This document shows, one piece after another, positions 29,324 to 37,959 of a DNA stretch of 64,000 nt. The position numbers and the translations under genes were made by a program. The notes under the pieces were generated by a model, which saw nothing but the letters and a program-made list of their open reading frames with translations, ran no database searches and was not told the DNA's origin. Position 1 is the first letter of the stretch. Every line of letters begins with the position of its first letter. The stretch spans positions 1 to 64,000 of the forward strand of contig JAQWJE010000035.1 of assembly GCA_029248525.1 (NCBI GenBank). The letters are read 5' to 3'. The stretch is from Candidatus Binatia bacterium. GTDB lineage: Bacteria; Desulfobacterota; Binatia; UBA12015.

Positions 29324-31744
29324 GTGCCAATTGAATTCATGGACGCTTTGCATGACCTCCGAGTCCTCGACCTTGGTGAGGACGTATCCAACGCTTACGC
29401 GACCCGTCTGCTTGCGGATCTGGGCGCCGACGTCGTCAAGGTCGAGTTACCGGGACGAGGGGACTTACTGCGCGCCTGGGGGCCTTTCCCGAAAGGCCGG
29501 GAAGGAGATCCCGAGGCCAGCGGTCTTTTCCGCTACCTGAACACCGGGAAGCGAAGCGTAGCGCTCGACCTCTCCGACGAATCGGACCGGCGCGAGCTTC
29601 TGGCAATGGTTCGGGGGGTGGATTTGGTGATCGCTTCGGGTGCCAGGGGAGTGCTCGAAGCCATCGGTTGTGATTTTGCCGCCCTGCGTGCCGAGAATCC
29701 GCGTCTGGCCATGGTGAGGATCTCCGGCTTCGGCGAAACCGGCCCGTGGGCGGGGAGGCCCGAGACGGAGTTTGTGGCACAAGCCGCCGGTGGCTGGGTC
29801 TCGGCACATGGTCGTCCGGCAGAGGACCCCGTGCAATGCGGGGGTCGGCTGGCCGAGTATCATATGGCGGCTTACGCCGCGGCTACCGCATTGACGGCGG
29901 TCCGCGCGACTCGTGAGACGGGTGAGGCGACTCTGGTCGATGTCTGCGGCATGGAAGCCTTCATCGGCACACTTCCGTACCCGATGCTCTTCGCCCAGAA
30001 CCTGGCCGCGGTCGGCATGCCGCCACCCCAGCAGCGTTTCACGCCGGTACCCGGCGCACTCGAGGTGCAGGACGGCTGGGTTGGCCTGAACGCTCTGACG
30101 GCTCAATCGTGGTCGGATATCTGCGCCCTGCTGGAGGCGCCGGATTTCGCGGATCGGCAGAAGGATATCCAGACAAAGCCGGATGCGCAGAAAGCTTTCT
30201 TTGCGCATATTCAGAGTTGGCTGGGGGCTCATACCGTCGAGGAAGTCGTGGCCCTGGCGCAGGCCTTCCGAATTCCTTCAGGCCCGCTGGGCAATGGAGC
30301 TTCGATCCGGAACTTCGAACAGCACCGGGAGCGGCCCTTCTTCGTAAAGGATCCCTCCGGGGACTTCGATCGGCCAGGATTTCCGTATCGGATGAGCGCC
30401 TCGGGCCCGAAAATGCGGGAGGAAGCACCAAGGCTGGGCGCGGATACGACGTCCTTGCGGGATTCCCCCTGGGCCGCGCGCGCACCGGTGGCACCCACCC
30501 ATCCCAAGGACCAACCGTATCTACCCTTTGCGGGGATGAGAGTTCTGGACCTGGGGACTTTCTGGGCCGGACCCTATCTCGGCATGTATCTCGCCACACT
30601 TGGCGCGGACGTCGTGAAGATCGAGTCGGTGCAGCGCCCCGATGGTTACCGCTTTATCCAGACCTTCACCGGACTGGGAGAGAAGTGGTACGAGATGGGC
30701 GGCAGTTTTCAGGCGACCAACCTGGGCAAGCGCGAGTTGACTCTCGACCTGCGTCGGCCCGAAGGTCAGGAGATCTTCTGCGATCTGGTGCGGGAATCCG
30801 ATGTGGTTCTGGAGAACTTCTCGCCACGGGTGATGGAGAATTTCGGACTGGGTTGGAAGCAATTGCAAGCCATTCGACCGGAGCTTCTGATGGTGCGCAT
30901 GCCCGGGTTCGGACTCGAGGGCCCCTGGCGAGATTGGGTGGCCTACGCTCTGGTTCTCGAGCAGGTCGCGGGGATGAGCTGGGTGACGGGTCATGCCGGT
31001 GGCGATCCTCTGAACCCCGGTGGCTTTCTGGATTGTGTGGTTTCGATGCATGCGGCAACGGCGCTTCAGGCAGCGTTGCTGCATCGAGAACGCACGGGCG
31101 AGGGGCAGCTGATCGAGATGCCACAGCTGGAAACGGCGCTATGCCTGACGGCCGAACAAACCATCGCGTACTCGCTGCGCGAGGAAGTCCTCGCCCGTCA
31201 GGGAAATCGTCACCCGGTCTACGCCCCGCAGGGTTCCTATCAGGCCTCGGATGGCCGTTGGGTATCTCTCAGCGTACGGGATGATGACGATTGGCAGCGA
31301 CTGGTTGCAGCGATCGGTGAACCTGAGTGGGCCATGGACCCGCGGCTTGCTTCCGGCTCGGGTCGTCAGGGCAGCCACGATGCCATCGACGCTGGCCTCG
31401 CGGGCTGGATGAACCAGCGAGGGGCGGATCAAGCCGTCGAGACCCTTCTCGCGGCGGAACTCCCGGTGGTGAAAAATCTCATCCCGGGGAGCGAGAGCTA
31501 CGGCCACGAGCACCTTGAGGCCCGGGAATGGTTCGAGACATTGATTCATCCCCACTCGGGCGAAAAAAGGTACCCAAAATTTCCGGTCCGCTTCTCCTTT
31601 GGGCCGGAGCGCCAATACACCGGAAATGCACCACTTTTAGGCGAGCATAATCAGGAAATTTTGCTTCAAGAGCTCGGATTTTCTCCGGAAAAAATTGCAC
31701 AGCTCGAAAAATCGAAGATTATAGGGACCAAACCGGAGCGTTGA
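29324..31744 (+). CDS. Double-domain CaiB/BaiF (family III) CoA-transferase
   Basis: 806-residue tandem fusion of two family III CoA-transferase domains (about residues 1-395 and 405-806). The first half keeps the catalytic aspartate (D206 in TLVDVCGME); in the second half the corresponding residue is a glutamate (E598 in LIEMPQLE), as in the single-domain homologue at 12.1-13.3 kb. It therefore differs from the first double enzyme, whose two sites both carry aspartate. Possible roles are CoA transfer or 2-methylacyl-CoA epimerisation in isoprenoid-type catabolism. Start is uncertain: GTG at 29324 or ATG at 29339. The igr-like operon starts about 100 bases after its stop, in the same direction. 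Confidence 0.87.
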   Translation: MPIEFMDALHDLRVLDLGEDVSNAYATRLLADLGADVVKVELPGRGDLLRAWGPFPKGREGDPEASGLFRYLNTGKRSVALDLSDESDRRELLAMVRGVDLVIASGARGVLEAIGCDFAALRAENPRLAMVRISGFGETGPWAGRPETEFVAQAAGGWVSAHGRPAEDPVQCGGRLAEYHMAAYAAATALTAVRATRETGEATLVDVCGMEAFIGTLPYPMLFAQNLAAVGMPPPQQRFTPVPGALEVQDGWVGLNALTAQSWSDICALLEAPDFADRQKDIQTKPDAQKAFFAHIQSWLGAHTVEEVVALAQAFRIPSGPLGNGASIRNFEQHRERPFFVKDPSGDFDRPGFPYRMSASGPKMREEAPRLGADTTSLRDSPWAARAPVAPTHPKDQPYLPFAGMRVLDLGTFWAGPYLGMYLATLGADVVKIESVQRPDGYRFIQTFTGLGEKWYEMGGSFQATNLGKRELTLDLRRPEGQEIFCDLVRESDVVLENFSPRVMENFGLGWKQLQAIRPELLMVRMPGFGLEGPWRDWVAYALVLEQVAGMSWVTGHAGGDPLNPGGFLDCVVSMHAATALQAALLHRERTGEGQLIEMPQLETALCLTAEQTIAYSLREEVLARQGNRHPVYAPQGSYQASDGRWVSLSVRDDDDWQRLVAAIGEPEWAMDPRLASGSGRQGSHDAIDAGLAGWMNQRGADQAVETLLAAELPVVKNLIPGSESYGHEHLEAREWFETLIHPHSGEKRYPKFPVRFSFGPERQYTGNAPLLGEHNQEILLQELGFSPEKIAQLEKSKIIGTKPER

Positions 31745-31811
31745 AAAAGAGCCCGTGACGCAGAGCGTCTACATTTCGGGATTGAACATTGGTCTAGGTA
31801 GGTTAAAAAAG

Positions 31812-31834
31812 TTCACTGAACACGCGTCAGTGAA
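31812..31834. promoter_or_regulatory. 23-bp palindrome upstream of the igr-like operon
   Basis: TTCACTGA at 31812-31819 and TCAGTGAA at 31827-31834 are exact reverse complements around a 7-base spacer. It lies 15 bases before the first ATG, where a TetR-family or similar repressor would block transcription. A weak upstream promoter can be proposed (TTGAAC at 31782-31787 with an A/T-rich -10 near 31803-31809). It does not resemble the KstR or KstR2 operators I remember from mycobacteria. Confidence 0.55.
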
Positions 31835-31848
31835 AAGGAAGTGTCCAA

Positions 31849-33018
31849 ATGTACGTTGATTTTACTCCAAAACAAGAAAATCTCCGCGGCGAGATCCGTG
31901 ATTACTTTGAAACCTTGATGACACCCGACCGTAAAAAAAGCCTGGTCGGCGTCTATCAGGGCAAAGAGTACAAGGAGACCATTCGTCAGATCGGCAAAGA
32001 CGGATGGTTGGGGGTCGGTTGGCCCTCCGAGTACGGTGGGCATGGATTCACCGCACTCGAGCAGTTGATCTTCGTCGATGAGGCTCGCCGGACGGGAGCG
32101 CCCCTTCCCTTTGTGACTCTCAATACTGTGGGTCCAGCACTGATGGTGCACGGCACCGAAGAGCAGAAGGAAGAGTTCCTGCCTCGAATTCTGGCTGGTG
32201 ATGTCCATTTTGCCATTGGCTATTCCGAGCCGAACGCGGGAACCGACCTGGCCGCTCTCTCGACCAAAGCCGAGCGCAACGGTGACGAGTATGTGGTGAA
32301 CGGGACCAAGATGTTCACCTCGGGAGCCGGCGACGCCGACTATATCTGGCTGGCCGCGCGAACCGATCCCAACGTGAAGAAGCACAAGGGAATCACGATG
32401 CTTGTGGCCTCGACCGAGGATCCGGGCTTTAGCGCCGCACCGATTCATACGGTGGGCGGTGGCCGGACGCATATGAGCTATTACGAGGACGTTCGAGTTC
32501 CGGTCAATATGCGCGTCGGCGAAGAGAACGCCGGTTGGGGCATCGTGACCTTGCAGCTCAACCACGAGCGAATCGGCCTGGGTGCCTGGGGCTGCGTTGC
32601 GGCGCGCATCGTGGACGACGTGATTTCGTGGGCCAAAGACACCGAGACCGATGACGGCAGCAAGGTCGCTGATCAGGGCTGGGTGCAGAATGCACTCGGC
32701 GAGGCCTATGCTCGCGTCGAGGCGGCCAAGGTCATGAACTGGCGGATGGCCTGGATGGTAGAGCAGGGACGCCTGCCCCCGGCGAATGCATCCGGCGTTA
32801 AAGTCTATGGCACCGAAACCTTGATCGAGATCTATAGCCGTTTGACCGACGTCCTCGGAGCCCAGGGCATGATCAAGAGTGACTCCCCCGGGGCCCTGTT
32901 GCTCGGGGCTGTCGAGAGAGAATATCGAGCCTGCCAGATCAATACGTTCGGCGGCGGTGTCAATGAGATCCAGCGGACCATTTTGGCCACGATGGGCCTC
33001 GGCATGCCCCGGAAGTAG
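31849..33018 (+). CDS. Acyl-CoA dehydrogenase, FadE29/ChsE2-like subunit
   Basis: 389-residue flavoprotein closely matching mycobacterial FadE29 (ChsE2) from memory: GRLGVGWP-like WLGVGWPSEYGG, HFAIGYSEPNAGTDLA (FAD/substrate loop), DADYIWLAARTDPN, KHKGI and the C-terminal TFGGGVNEIQR. In Mycobacterium it forms a heterotetramer with FadE28 that dehydrogenates the three-carbon side-chain CoA ester of a steroid, and the two-subunit form is needed for one complete FAD site per pair. Here the partner gene is at 34018. The ATG at 31849 has AAGGAAG upstream. It begins the igr-like operon; the next gene follows nine bases after its stop. Confidence 0.9.
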   Translation: MYVDFTPKQENLRGEIRDYFETLMTPDRKKSLVGVYQGKEYKETIRQIGKDGWLGVGWPSEYGGHGFTALEQLIFVDEARRTGAPLPFVTLNTVGPALMVHGTEEQKEEFLPRILAGDVHFAIGYSEPNAGTDLAALSTKAERNGDEYVVNGTKMFTSGAGDADYIWLAARTDPNVKKHKGITMLVASTEDPGFSAAPIHTVGGGRTHMSYYEDVRVPVNMRVGEENAGWGIVTLQLNHERIGLGAWGCVAARIVDDVISWAKDTETDDGSKVADQGWVQNALGEAYARVEAAKVMNWRMAWMVEQGRLPPANASGVKVYGTETLIEIYSRLTDVLGAQGMIKSDSPGALLLGAVEREYRACQINTFGGGVNEIQRTILATMGLGMPRK

Positions 33019-33027
33019 AGAGTATCC

Positions 33028-33999
33028 ATGGCTGAGGAGATCACACCGGAGCAGGCTGATCGCCTTTCTCGTCTGAAAGAATTCGAGGGGCAGGTTGTGG
33101 GCGAGCCGTTTCGCGCTCACGACCCGGTCAATCAGCCAATGATTCGTCATTGGTGTGATGCCATGGAGGATGACAATCCTGTCTATACGGACCCCGACCG
33201 TGCGGCTCAGAGCGTGCACGGTGGAATCGTCGCACCGCCGGGCATGATTCAGGCATGGACGATGGCAGGATTGCGGGGGGCACACCGGGAAGAAGGTGCC
33301 GCTCCGACAGTGCAGGAAAAAATCTGGGAAATCCTTGATGATGGCGGATTTACTTCCGTTGTCGCGGTTAGCGCTGATCAGGAATACGAGAGGTACGTCC
33401 GCCCGGGCGACCATCTGGCCTGTACGATCACAATCGAGAATATTTCTCCGGAAAAAAAGACCGGCCTTGGCGTCGGCCATTTCATTACCCAGCTATATTC
33501 CTGGTCGACCGAAGAAGGTGAGCTCGTCGCAACCATGCGATGGCGCTTGCTGAAATTTCAGCCGCGACCGAAGAAGGCTGTGGCCAAGGCTGCCCCCAAA
33601 CGCTCGCGACCCCGGCCGGGGATCACTCTCGACAATCAGTTTTTCTGGGAGGGTCTCAAGGACGAGAAACTGCTGATCCAGAAATGTACGAGTTGTGGCT
33701 ATATGCAGGCGCCGCCCGACCCGATGTGTCCCAAATGTCAGGGGTTGGAGTGGGATTATGTCGAGGCCTCCGGCAGAGGTTCCCTTTACAGTTTTGTGGT
33801 AATGCACTACCCGCCAGTTCCTCCTTTTGATTATCCTAACCCGATTGGGCTGGTGGAATTGGAAGAGGGCGTTCGCATGGTGACCAACCTGATCGACGTC
33901 GAAAAAGACGATATCCGAATCGGAATGCCCCTGGAGGTAACGTTCAAGAAGATCGATGACGATCTCACGTTGCATCAGTGGCGACCGGCCCAAAGCTGA
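33028..33999 (+). CDS. MaoC-like hydratase subunit fused to DUF35, ChsH2-like
   Basis: 323-residue fusion. Residues 1-180 form a MaoC-like hotdog domain (HDPVNQPMIRHWCDAMEDDNPVY, VHGGIVAPPGMIQAW); a Lys/Pro-rich linker (183-198) leads to a DUF35 domain with a zinc ribbon (Cys 220, 223, 234, 237) and an OB fold. This is the architecture of mycobacterial ChsH2, which pairs with ChsH1 to hydrate the 17-side-chain enoyl-CoA and whose DUF35 part is needed by the aldolase Ltp2. All these partners are encoded in the same operon. The gene lies between the two acyl-CoA dehydrogenase genes, so its order differs from the mycobacterial operon. Confidence 0.92.
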   Translation: MAEEITPEQADRLSRLKEFEGQVVGEPFRAHDPVNQPMIRHWCDAMEDDNPVYTDPDRAAQSVHGGIVAPPGMIQAWTMAGLRGAHREEGAAPTVQEKIWEILDDGGFTSVVAVSADQEYERYVRPGDHLACTITIENISPEKKTGLGVGHFITQLYSWSTEEGELVATMRWRLLKFQPRPKKAVAKAAPKRSRPRPGITLDNQFFWEGLKDEKLLIQKCTSCGYMQAPPDPMCPKCQGLEWDYVEASGRGSLYSFVVMHYPPVPPFDYPNPIGLVELEEGVRMVTNLIDVEKDDIRIGMPLEVTFKKIDDDLTLHQWRPAQS

Positions 34000-34017
34000 G
34001 AGGCAGGATCGCTAACT

Positions 34018-35145
34018 ATGGACTTTGAATATTCGGAAGATCAGGTCGCGATTCGCGATCTAGCCAAACAGATTCTCGAGGATTGCGTCCCGACGGACAA
34101 GATCCTCGCATTGGTTCAGGCTGATGGATGGTACGACCAGAGCACTTGGAAGGCACTTGCGGATGCGAGCCTTCTTGGACTCGGAATTTCCGAAGATGTG
34201 GGTGGCTCCGGCATGGGGATGGAGGAGCTTGTGCTCGTTCTCGAGCAAGCTGGGCGCCGTGCAGCGCCGCTGCCGCTGCTGTCGACCCTCGTGCTCGGAG
34301 CACTCCCGATTGCCGAGTTCGGAACCGACGAACAGAAAAAACAGAACCTTCCGGAGGTCGCTGCCGGGAACAGGTTCCTGACCGCAGCTCTCGTAGAAGA
34401 AGGCCGGCGTTCGGCAGCAAGCTGTCGGACCGCGGCGACTCGCGTGGACGGCGGCTATACGCTGACGGGTGAGAAGCAATGCGTTCCGGGAGCTTCGATT
34501 GCCTCCCGGATTCTGGTGCCGGCGCAGACAGAGAACGGCAAGGTAGCCGTCTTCCTGCTGGATCCGGCCAGCGAGGGTGTCACCCTTTTGGATCAGGAAG
34601 TCTCCAGCGGCGAGCCCCATTCACAGCTTCTGATGGTCGATGCTCGGGTGGAAGATTCGGATATCCTCGGCTCGCTCGAGAATGGCGAGGATATTCTGGA
34701 TTGGATTGAGGCTCGTGGCATGATCGCCGGCTGCGCCATTCAATTGGGCATTGCAGATTCGGCTTTGGCGCAAACCGTCGAATACCAAACGACTCGTCGG
34801 CAATTCGGTGTGCCGATCGGCTCCTTCCAGGGACCACAGCTGCGAGCTGCAGACGCCTGGATTGATATCGAGGCGATGCGCTCGACCCTCGAGCAGGCTG
34901 TATGGCGTCTCGCAACCGGCCGAGAGGCGCGACGCGCGATTCTCGTTGCCAAATGGTGGGCCTGTCGCGGTGGACATCGCGTGGCTCATACTTGTCAGCA
35001 CCTGCACGGTGGCATGGGCGCGGATGTGGAATACCCGATTCATCGTTGGTTCCTCGCGGCCAAACAGAATGAGGTCTTCCTCGGTGGCGCGAGCGTTCAT
35101 CAGGCCAAGCTCGGTTGGATGCTGGTGGAGGGAGTGGCTGCGTGA
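34018..35145 (+). CDS. Acyl-CoA dehydrogenase, FadE28/ChsE1-like subunit
   Basis: 375-residue member of the shorter, divergent subunit class of two-component acyl-CoA dehydrogenases. It matches FadE28 (ChsE1) in overall pattern: MDFEYSEDQVAIRDLAKQIL at the start, EQAGRRAAPLPLLSTLVLGALPI, QTTRRQFGVPIGSFQ and CQHLHGGMGADVEYPIHRWF near the end. It probably forms a heterotetramer with the FadE29-like product. It follows the chsH2-like gene by 18 bases and its stop overlaps the next start by four bases (GTGA), so it is coupled to chsH1. Confidence 0.88.
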   Translation: MDFEYSEDQVAIRDLAKQILEDCVPTDKILALVQADGWYDQSTWKALADASLLGLGISEDVGGSGMGMEELVLVLEQAGRRAAPLPLLSTLVLGALPIAEFGTDEQKKQNLPEVAAGNRFLTAALVEEGRRSAASCRTAATRVDGGYTLTGEKQCVPGASIASRILVPAQTENGKVAVFLLDPASEGVTLLDQEVSSGEPHSQLLMVDARVEDSDILGSLENGEDILDWIEARGMIAGCAIQLGIADSALAQTVEYQTTRRQFGVPIGSFQGPQLRAADAWIDIEAMRSTLEQAVWRLATGREARRAILVAKWWACRGGHRVAHTCQHLHGGMGADVEYPIHRWFLAAKQNEVFLGGASVHQAKLGWMLVEGVAA

Positions 35146-35579
35146 GCAGATTCGAAAAGACTCTGGGCTTCGACGAGGTGAGTGTCGGGGACACTCTGCC
35201 TGAATTGTCGATCCCTCTGTCGGCAACGCGGATTATCGCCACGGCGATCGCTTCCAGAGACTATCAGGATGTGCACCACGACCTCGAGCAGGCCAAGGAG
35301 CGAGGAACCAAGAGCATCTTCATGAATATCCTGACCACCAATGGGTTCGTCGACCGCTATATTACGGATTGGGCGGGACCGGATGCGTTGCTCAAGCGAG
35401 TGAATATCCGTCTGGGCGCCCCGAATTACGCGGGCGATACGATGGTTCTCACCGGCACGATCACCGAGAAAAATGTCGTGAACGATCAATCCGTCATCGA
35501 TATCGATGTGGTGGGCAAAAACAGTATCGGCAACCATGTGACCGGGACCGTCCGAGTCGCACTTCCGCAGGGAAATTGA
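35142..35579 (+). CDS. MaoC-like hydratase catalytic subunit, ChsH1-like
   Basis: 145-residue single hotdog protein matching mycobacterial ChsH1. The segment ASRDYQDVHHD carries the hydratase dyad (D40 and H45, the same five-residue spacing as in ChsH1), followed by FMNILTTNGFVDRYITDWAG and VVGKNSIGNHVTG. With the ChsH2-like protein it would add water to the 17(20)-unsaturated steroid side-chain CoA ester. The start is the GTG at 35142, inside the stop region of the preceding gene, with GGAGGGAG about seven bases upstream; a longer in-frame reading from 35115 would begin inside the preceding gene and is not used. Confidence 0.92.
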   Translation: MSRFEKTLGFDEVSVGDTLPELSIPLSATRIIATAIASRDYQDVHHDLEQAKERGTKSIFMNILTTNGFVDRYITDWAGPDALLKRVNIRLGAPNYAGDTMVLTGTITEKNVVNDQSVIDIDVVGKNSIGNHVTGTVRVALPQGN

Positions 35580-35583
35580 TCGG

Positions 35584-36759
35584 ATGGGTAACCAACTCAA
35601 GGACAAGGCAGCGATTGTCGGGATTGGTGCGACCGAGTTCTCCAAGGAGTCCGGGCGCAGCACACATCGCTTGGCCGCGGAGTGCGTCAAGACAGCACTT
35701 GATGACGCCGGGCTGAAAGCCTCGGACGTCGATGGCGTTGCTCTCTTTTCGGCAGAGCACAACCCCGAGATCGATGTGATGCGAACTCTGGGCGGCGGTG
35801 ACCTGCGCTTTTTCAGTCGCGTGCATTACGGGGGTGGCGCAGCATGTGCGGTCGTCCATCAGGCAGCGATGGCGGTAGCAACGGGTGTCGCGGATGTTGT
35901 CGTATGCTGGCGCGCTTTCAATGAGCGTTCCGGCCACCGCTTTGGCACGGGCGTGCAGAACAAGGACGCCGCGGCGACGACCGAGATGGCGCATTACTCA
36001 AGCTACACGCCATTTGGATTGCTCACGCCCGCATCTTGGGTCGCGATGTTTGGTCAGCGGTATTTGCACGTGACGGGGGCGACCACCGACGATTTCGGTC
36101 GCGTTTCGGTTGCGGGCCGAGACTTTGCGGCAACAAACCCGAACGCATTCTTTTATGAGAAACCGATAACACTGGAGGACCATCGCAATTCGCGATGGAT
36201 TGTCGAGCCATTGCGGCTGCTCGATTGCTGTCAGGAATCCGACGGTGGACAGGCCTTGATCATTACCAGTCCCGAGCGTGCGCGTGATCTGAGGCAGAAG
36301 CCCGCCATGATCCGGGCAGCGGCGCAAGGCTCAGGTGCCGGCCAGCATCAGATGACGAGCTATTATCGCGATGATATGACCCGCCTGCCGGAGATGGGTG
36401 TGGTTGCACGCGAGCTCTACGAGACCAGCGGGCTCGGTCCTGACGACTTCCAGACGGCCATCCTCTACGACCACTTTACTCCCTTTGTCCTCTCGCAACT
36501 CGAAGAGTTCGGGTTTTGTGACTTTGGCGAAGCGAAGGAATTTGTCCGCGAGGGACACCACGCGCGCGGGGGACGCTTGCCGATCAATACTCACGGTGGG
36601 CAGCTCGGTGAGGCCTATATTCACGGAACCAATGGCATTGCCGAGGGTGTGCGTCAGATCCGGGGAACCGCAGTGAATCAGGTCGACGGCGTCGAGCATG
36701 TTTTGGTAACCGCAGGCACGGGCGTCCCGACCAGTGGTTTGATTCTCGGCGTGGACTGA
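35584..36759 (+). CDS. ltp2: Thiolase-fold retro-aldolase, Ltp2-like
   Basis: 391-residue thiolase-superfamily protein that matches mycobacterial Ltp2 almost segment by segment: IVGIGATEFSKESGRS, FFSRVHYGGGAACA, ADVVVCWRAFNERSG, WIVEPLRLLDCCQESDGG, LYDHFTPF and INTHGGQLGEAYIHGTNGIAEG. Tyr295 (LYDHF) and Tyr345 (EAYIHG) fall at the places of the two catalytic tyrosines reported for the Ltp2 aldolase, and the normal thiolase nucleophile context is absent. It should cleave the side-chain beta-hydroxy acyl-CoA to a 17-ketosteroid and propanoyl-CoA, with the ChsH2 DUF35 domain as partner. It follows chsH1 by four bases and closes the operon. Confidence 0.95.
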   Translation: MGNQLKDKAAIVGIGATEFSKESGRSTHRLAAECVKTALDDAGLKASDVDGVALFSAEHNPEIDVMRTLGGGDLRFFSRVHYGGGAACAVVHQAAMAVATGVADVVVCWRAFNERSGHRFGTGVQNKDAAATTEMAHYSSYTPFGLLTPASWVAMFGQRYLHVTGATTDDFGRVSVAGRDFAATNPNAFFYEKPITLEDHRNSRWIVEPLRLLDCCQESDGGQALIITSPERARDLRQKPAMIRAAAQGSGAGQHQMTSYYRDDMTRLPEMGVVARELYETSGLGPDDFQTAILYDHFTPFVLSQLEEFGFCDFGEAKEFVREGHHARGGRLPINTHGGQLGEAYIHGTNGIAEGVRQIRGTAVNQVDGVEHVLVTAGTGVPTSGLILGVD

Positions 36760-36779
36760 GGCTTGGGTGAGGACGACGG

Positions 36780-36799
36780 GTCGGGTGTGACAACCCGAC
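36780..36799. terminator. Weak hairpin at the end of the igr-like operon
   Basis: A 7-bp stem (36780-36786 with 36793-36799) with a 6-base loop lies 20 bases after the ltp2 stop and just before the end of the opposing outer-membrane gene. No T-run follows; it may act as a shared terminator for the convergent genes. Confidence 0.4.
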
Positions 36800-36815
36800 T
36801 GACAGGCCTCGAAGC

Positions 36816-37817
36816 TCAGAACCGGTAGGAAAGAAAGGCTCCCACGTAGGGGATCGAATCTGTCCCGACCGATCGGATGATATCGCCCGAAGCATCGGCA
36901 AGTCTCAGCCGATTGGCCACCGATGCTCCGCCAAGAACATCGGCCCGTAAATGATCGCCAAGCCGCCACGTGACGCGCACCCAGAGGGGAACCCCTTCGT
37001 CTTCGCCGACACCGCCGCTTCGGATCTCAGGGCCCGAATTGTTGAGCCGAAAGCGTCGATATTCCCACCTTCCTCCGACCGCGACCGCCCATGTGGGATT
37101 CGGTCGCCAGGCGATCTCCAGCCCGGGGCCGCGCGGGTAGGCGTCGGGAGCAATCGAGTTGGACAGGACCAGGTCGTCGATGATTTCCCAGTACACAAAG
37201 GGAATCGGGATAATCAGGGGATCTTCTTCCATGCGTGCGTTGACCAGCACGCCGCCTCCGAGCTTCAGCCGAGGCGAGAAGGTATATTGAGCCGCAAGGA
37301 TCCCGCCTGGATTGAAACTCTCACCCAGAGAGGCGCCGTCTTCGTATGAAAAGCGCGTCGTGAACGCTCCGTTGACCCACCAGTCCCCAAAGCGACGGCC
37401 GAGGCTGACTGAGGCCGCGAAGCTCTGGATGGTTCCCCAGGGCCGATTCTGGTCGGGGAGAGTGACACCATTTTGGCCGAAGAAGGAATACCAATCCCCC
37501 TGCCACGCGAGTTGGCCCCCGAGAATATAGCCTTCTCCTACCGGGTACCCGATCTGTCCCGCAGCAAAGCCGGTCGAGGTTGCGAAGGATCCACCCCCAT
37601 CAATGCCCGTGCGAAACCCGTGTTGGTATCCGCCTGCGGTTAGCGGGCCTTTTCCTGGAGGTGGCCCGGAGGACGGTTCTTGCGGTTCCGCCAGCGCCCC
37701 TGCATTCGCCGTCGCCAGCGGCTCGGCAAGCGGTTCGGCAAGCGAGTCCGCCCGCGTGAGGGGGACATCGAGTCCCGAAAACATCAGAATGAGGAGCGCG
37801 GCCCGCAGAAATCGCAT
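36816..37817 (-). CDS. Outer-membrane beta-barrel protein
   Basis: 333-residue exported protein. A signal peptide (RAALLILMFSGLDVPLTRA) is followed by a low-complexity Ala/Glu/Pro segment (LAEPLAEPLATANAGALAEP, a short degenerate repeat) and then alternating strands rich in Gly and aromatic residues, ending in SYRF as outer-membrane barrels do. It resembles DUF6268-type barrels, whose ligand is unknown. It ends next to the steroid-type operon and starts at ATG 37815-37817. Uptake of a hydrophobic substrate is possible but not supported by a specific motif. Confidence 0.75.
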   Translation of the reverse strand: MRFLRAALLILMFSGLDVPLTRADSLAEPLAEPLATANAGALAEPQEPSSGPPPGKGPLTAGGYQHGFRTGIDGGGSFATSTGFAAGQIGYPVGEGYILGGQLAWQGDWYSFFGQNGVTLPDQNRPWGTIQSFAASVSLGRRFGDWWVNGAFTTRFSYEDGASLGESFNPGGILAAQYTFSPRLKLGGGVLVNARMEEDPLIIPIPFVYWEIIDDLVLSNSIAPDAYPRGPGLEIAWRPNPTWAVAVGGRWEYRRFRLNNSGPEIRSGGVGEDEGVPLWVRVTWRLGDHLRADVLGGASVANRLRLADASGDIIRSVGTDSIPYVGAFLSYRF

Positions 37818-37959
37818 GGAAGGATGATACCGATCGCGGCATCAAACTGCTTGCGGCCGATTTGGACTTTTCCGGCAAACTTGGCGGGGCGTCGCAAAAT
37901 GGCAAAGGATTGTGGCATTACCCCGGGTCAGGTCGTCGATCTATGCTGGTTCCGGATCC

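Noticed and set aside
28221-29540. 439-residue rightward open frame
   Set aside because: Antisense to the TonB receptor and running into the CoA-transferase in a different frame; no domain signs.
31813-33480. 555-residue leftward open frame
   Set aside because: Fully antisense to the FadE29-like and ChsH2-like genes, whose motifs are unmistakable; the reverse frame shows no recognisable fold. High GC makes long antisense frames common here.
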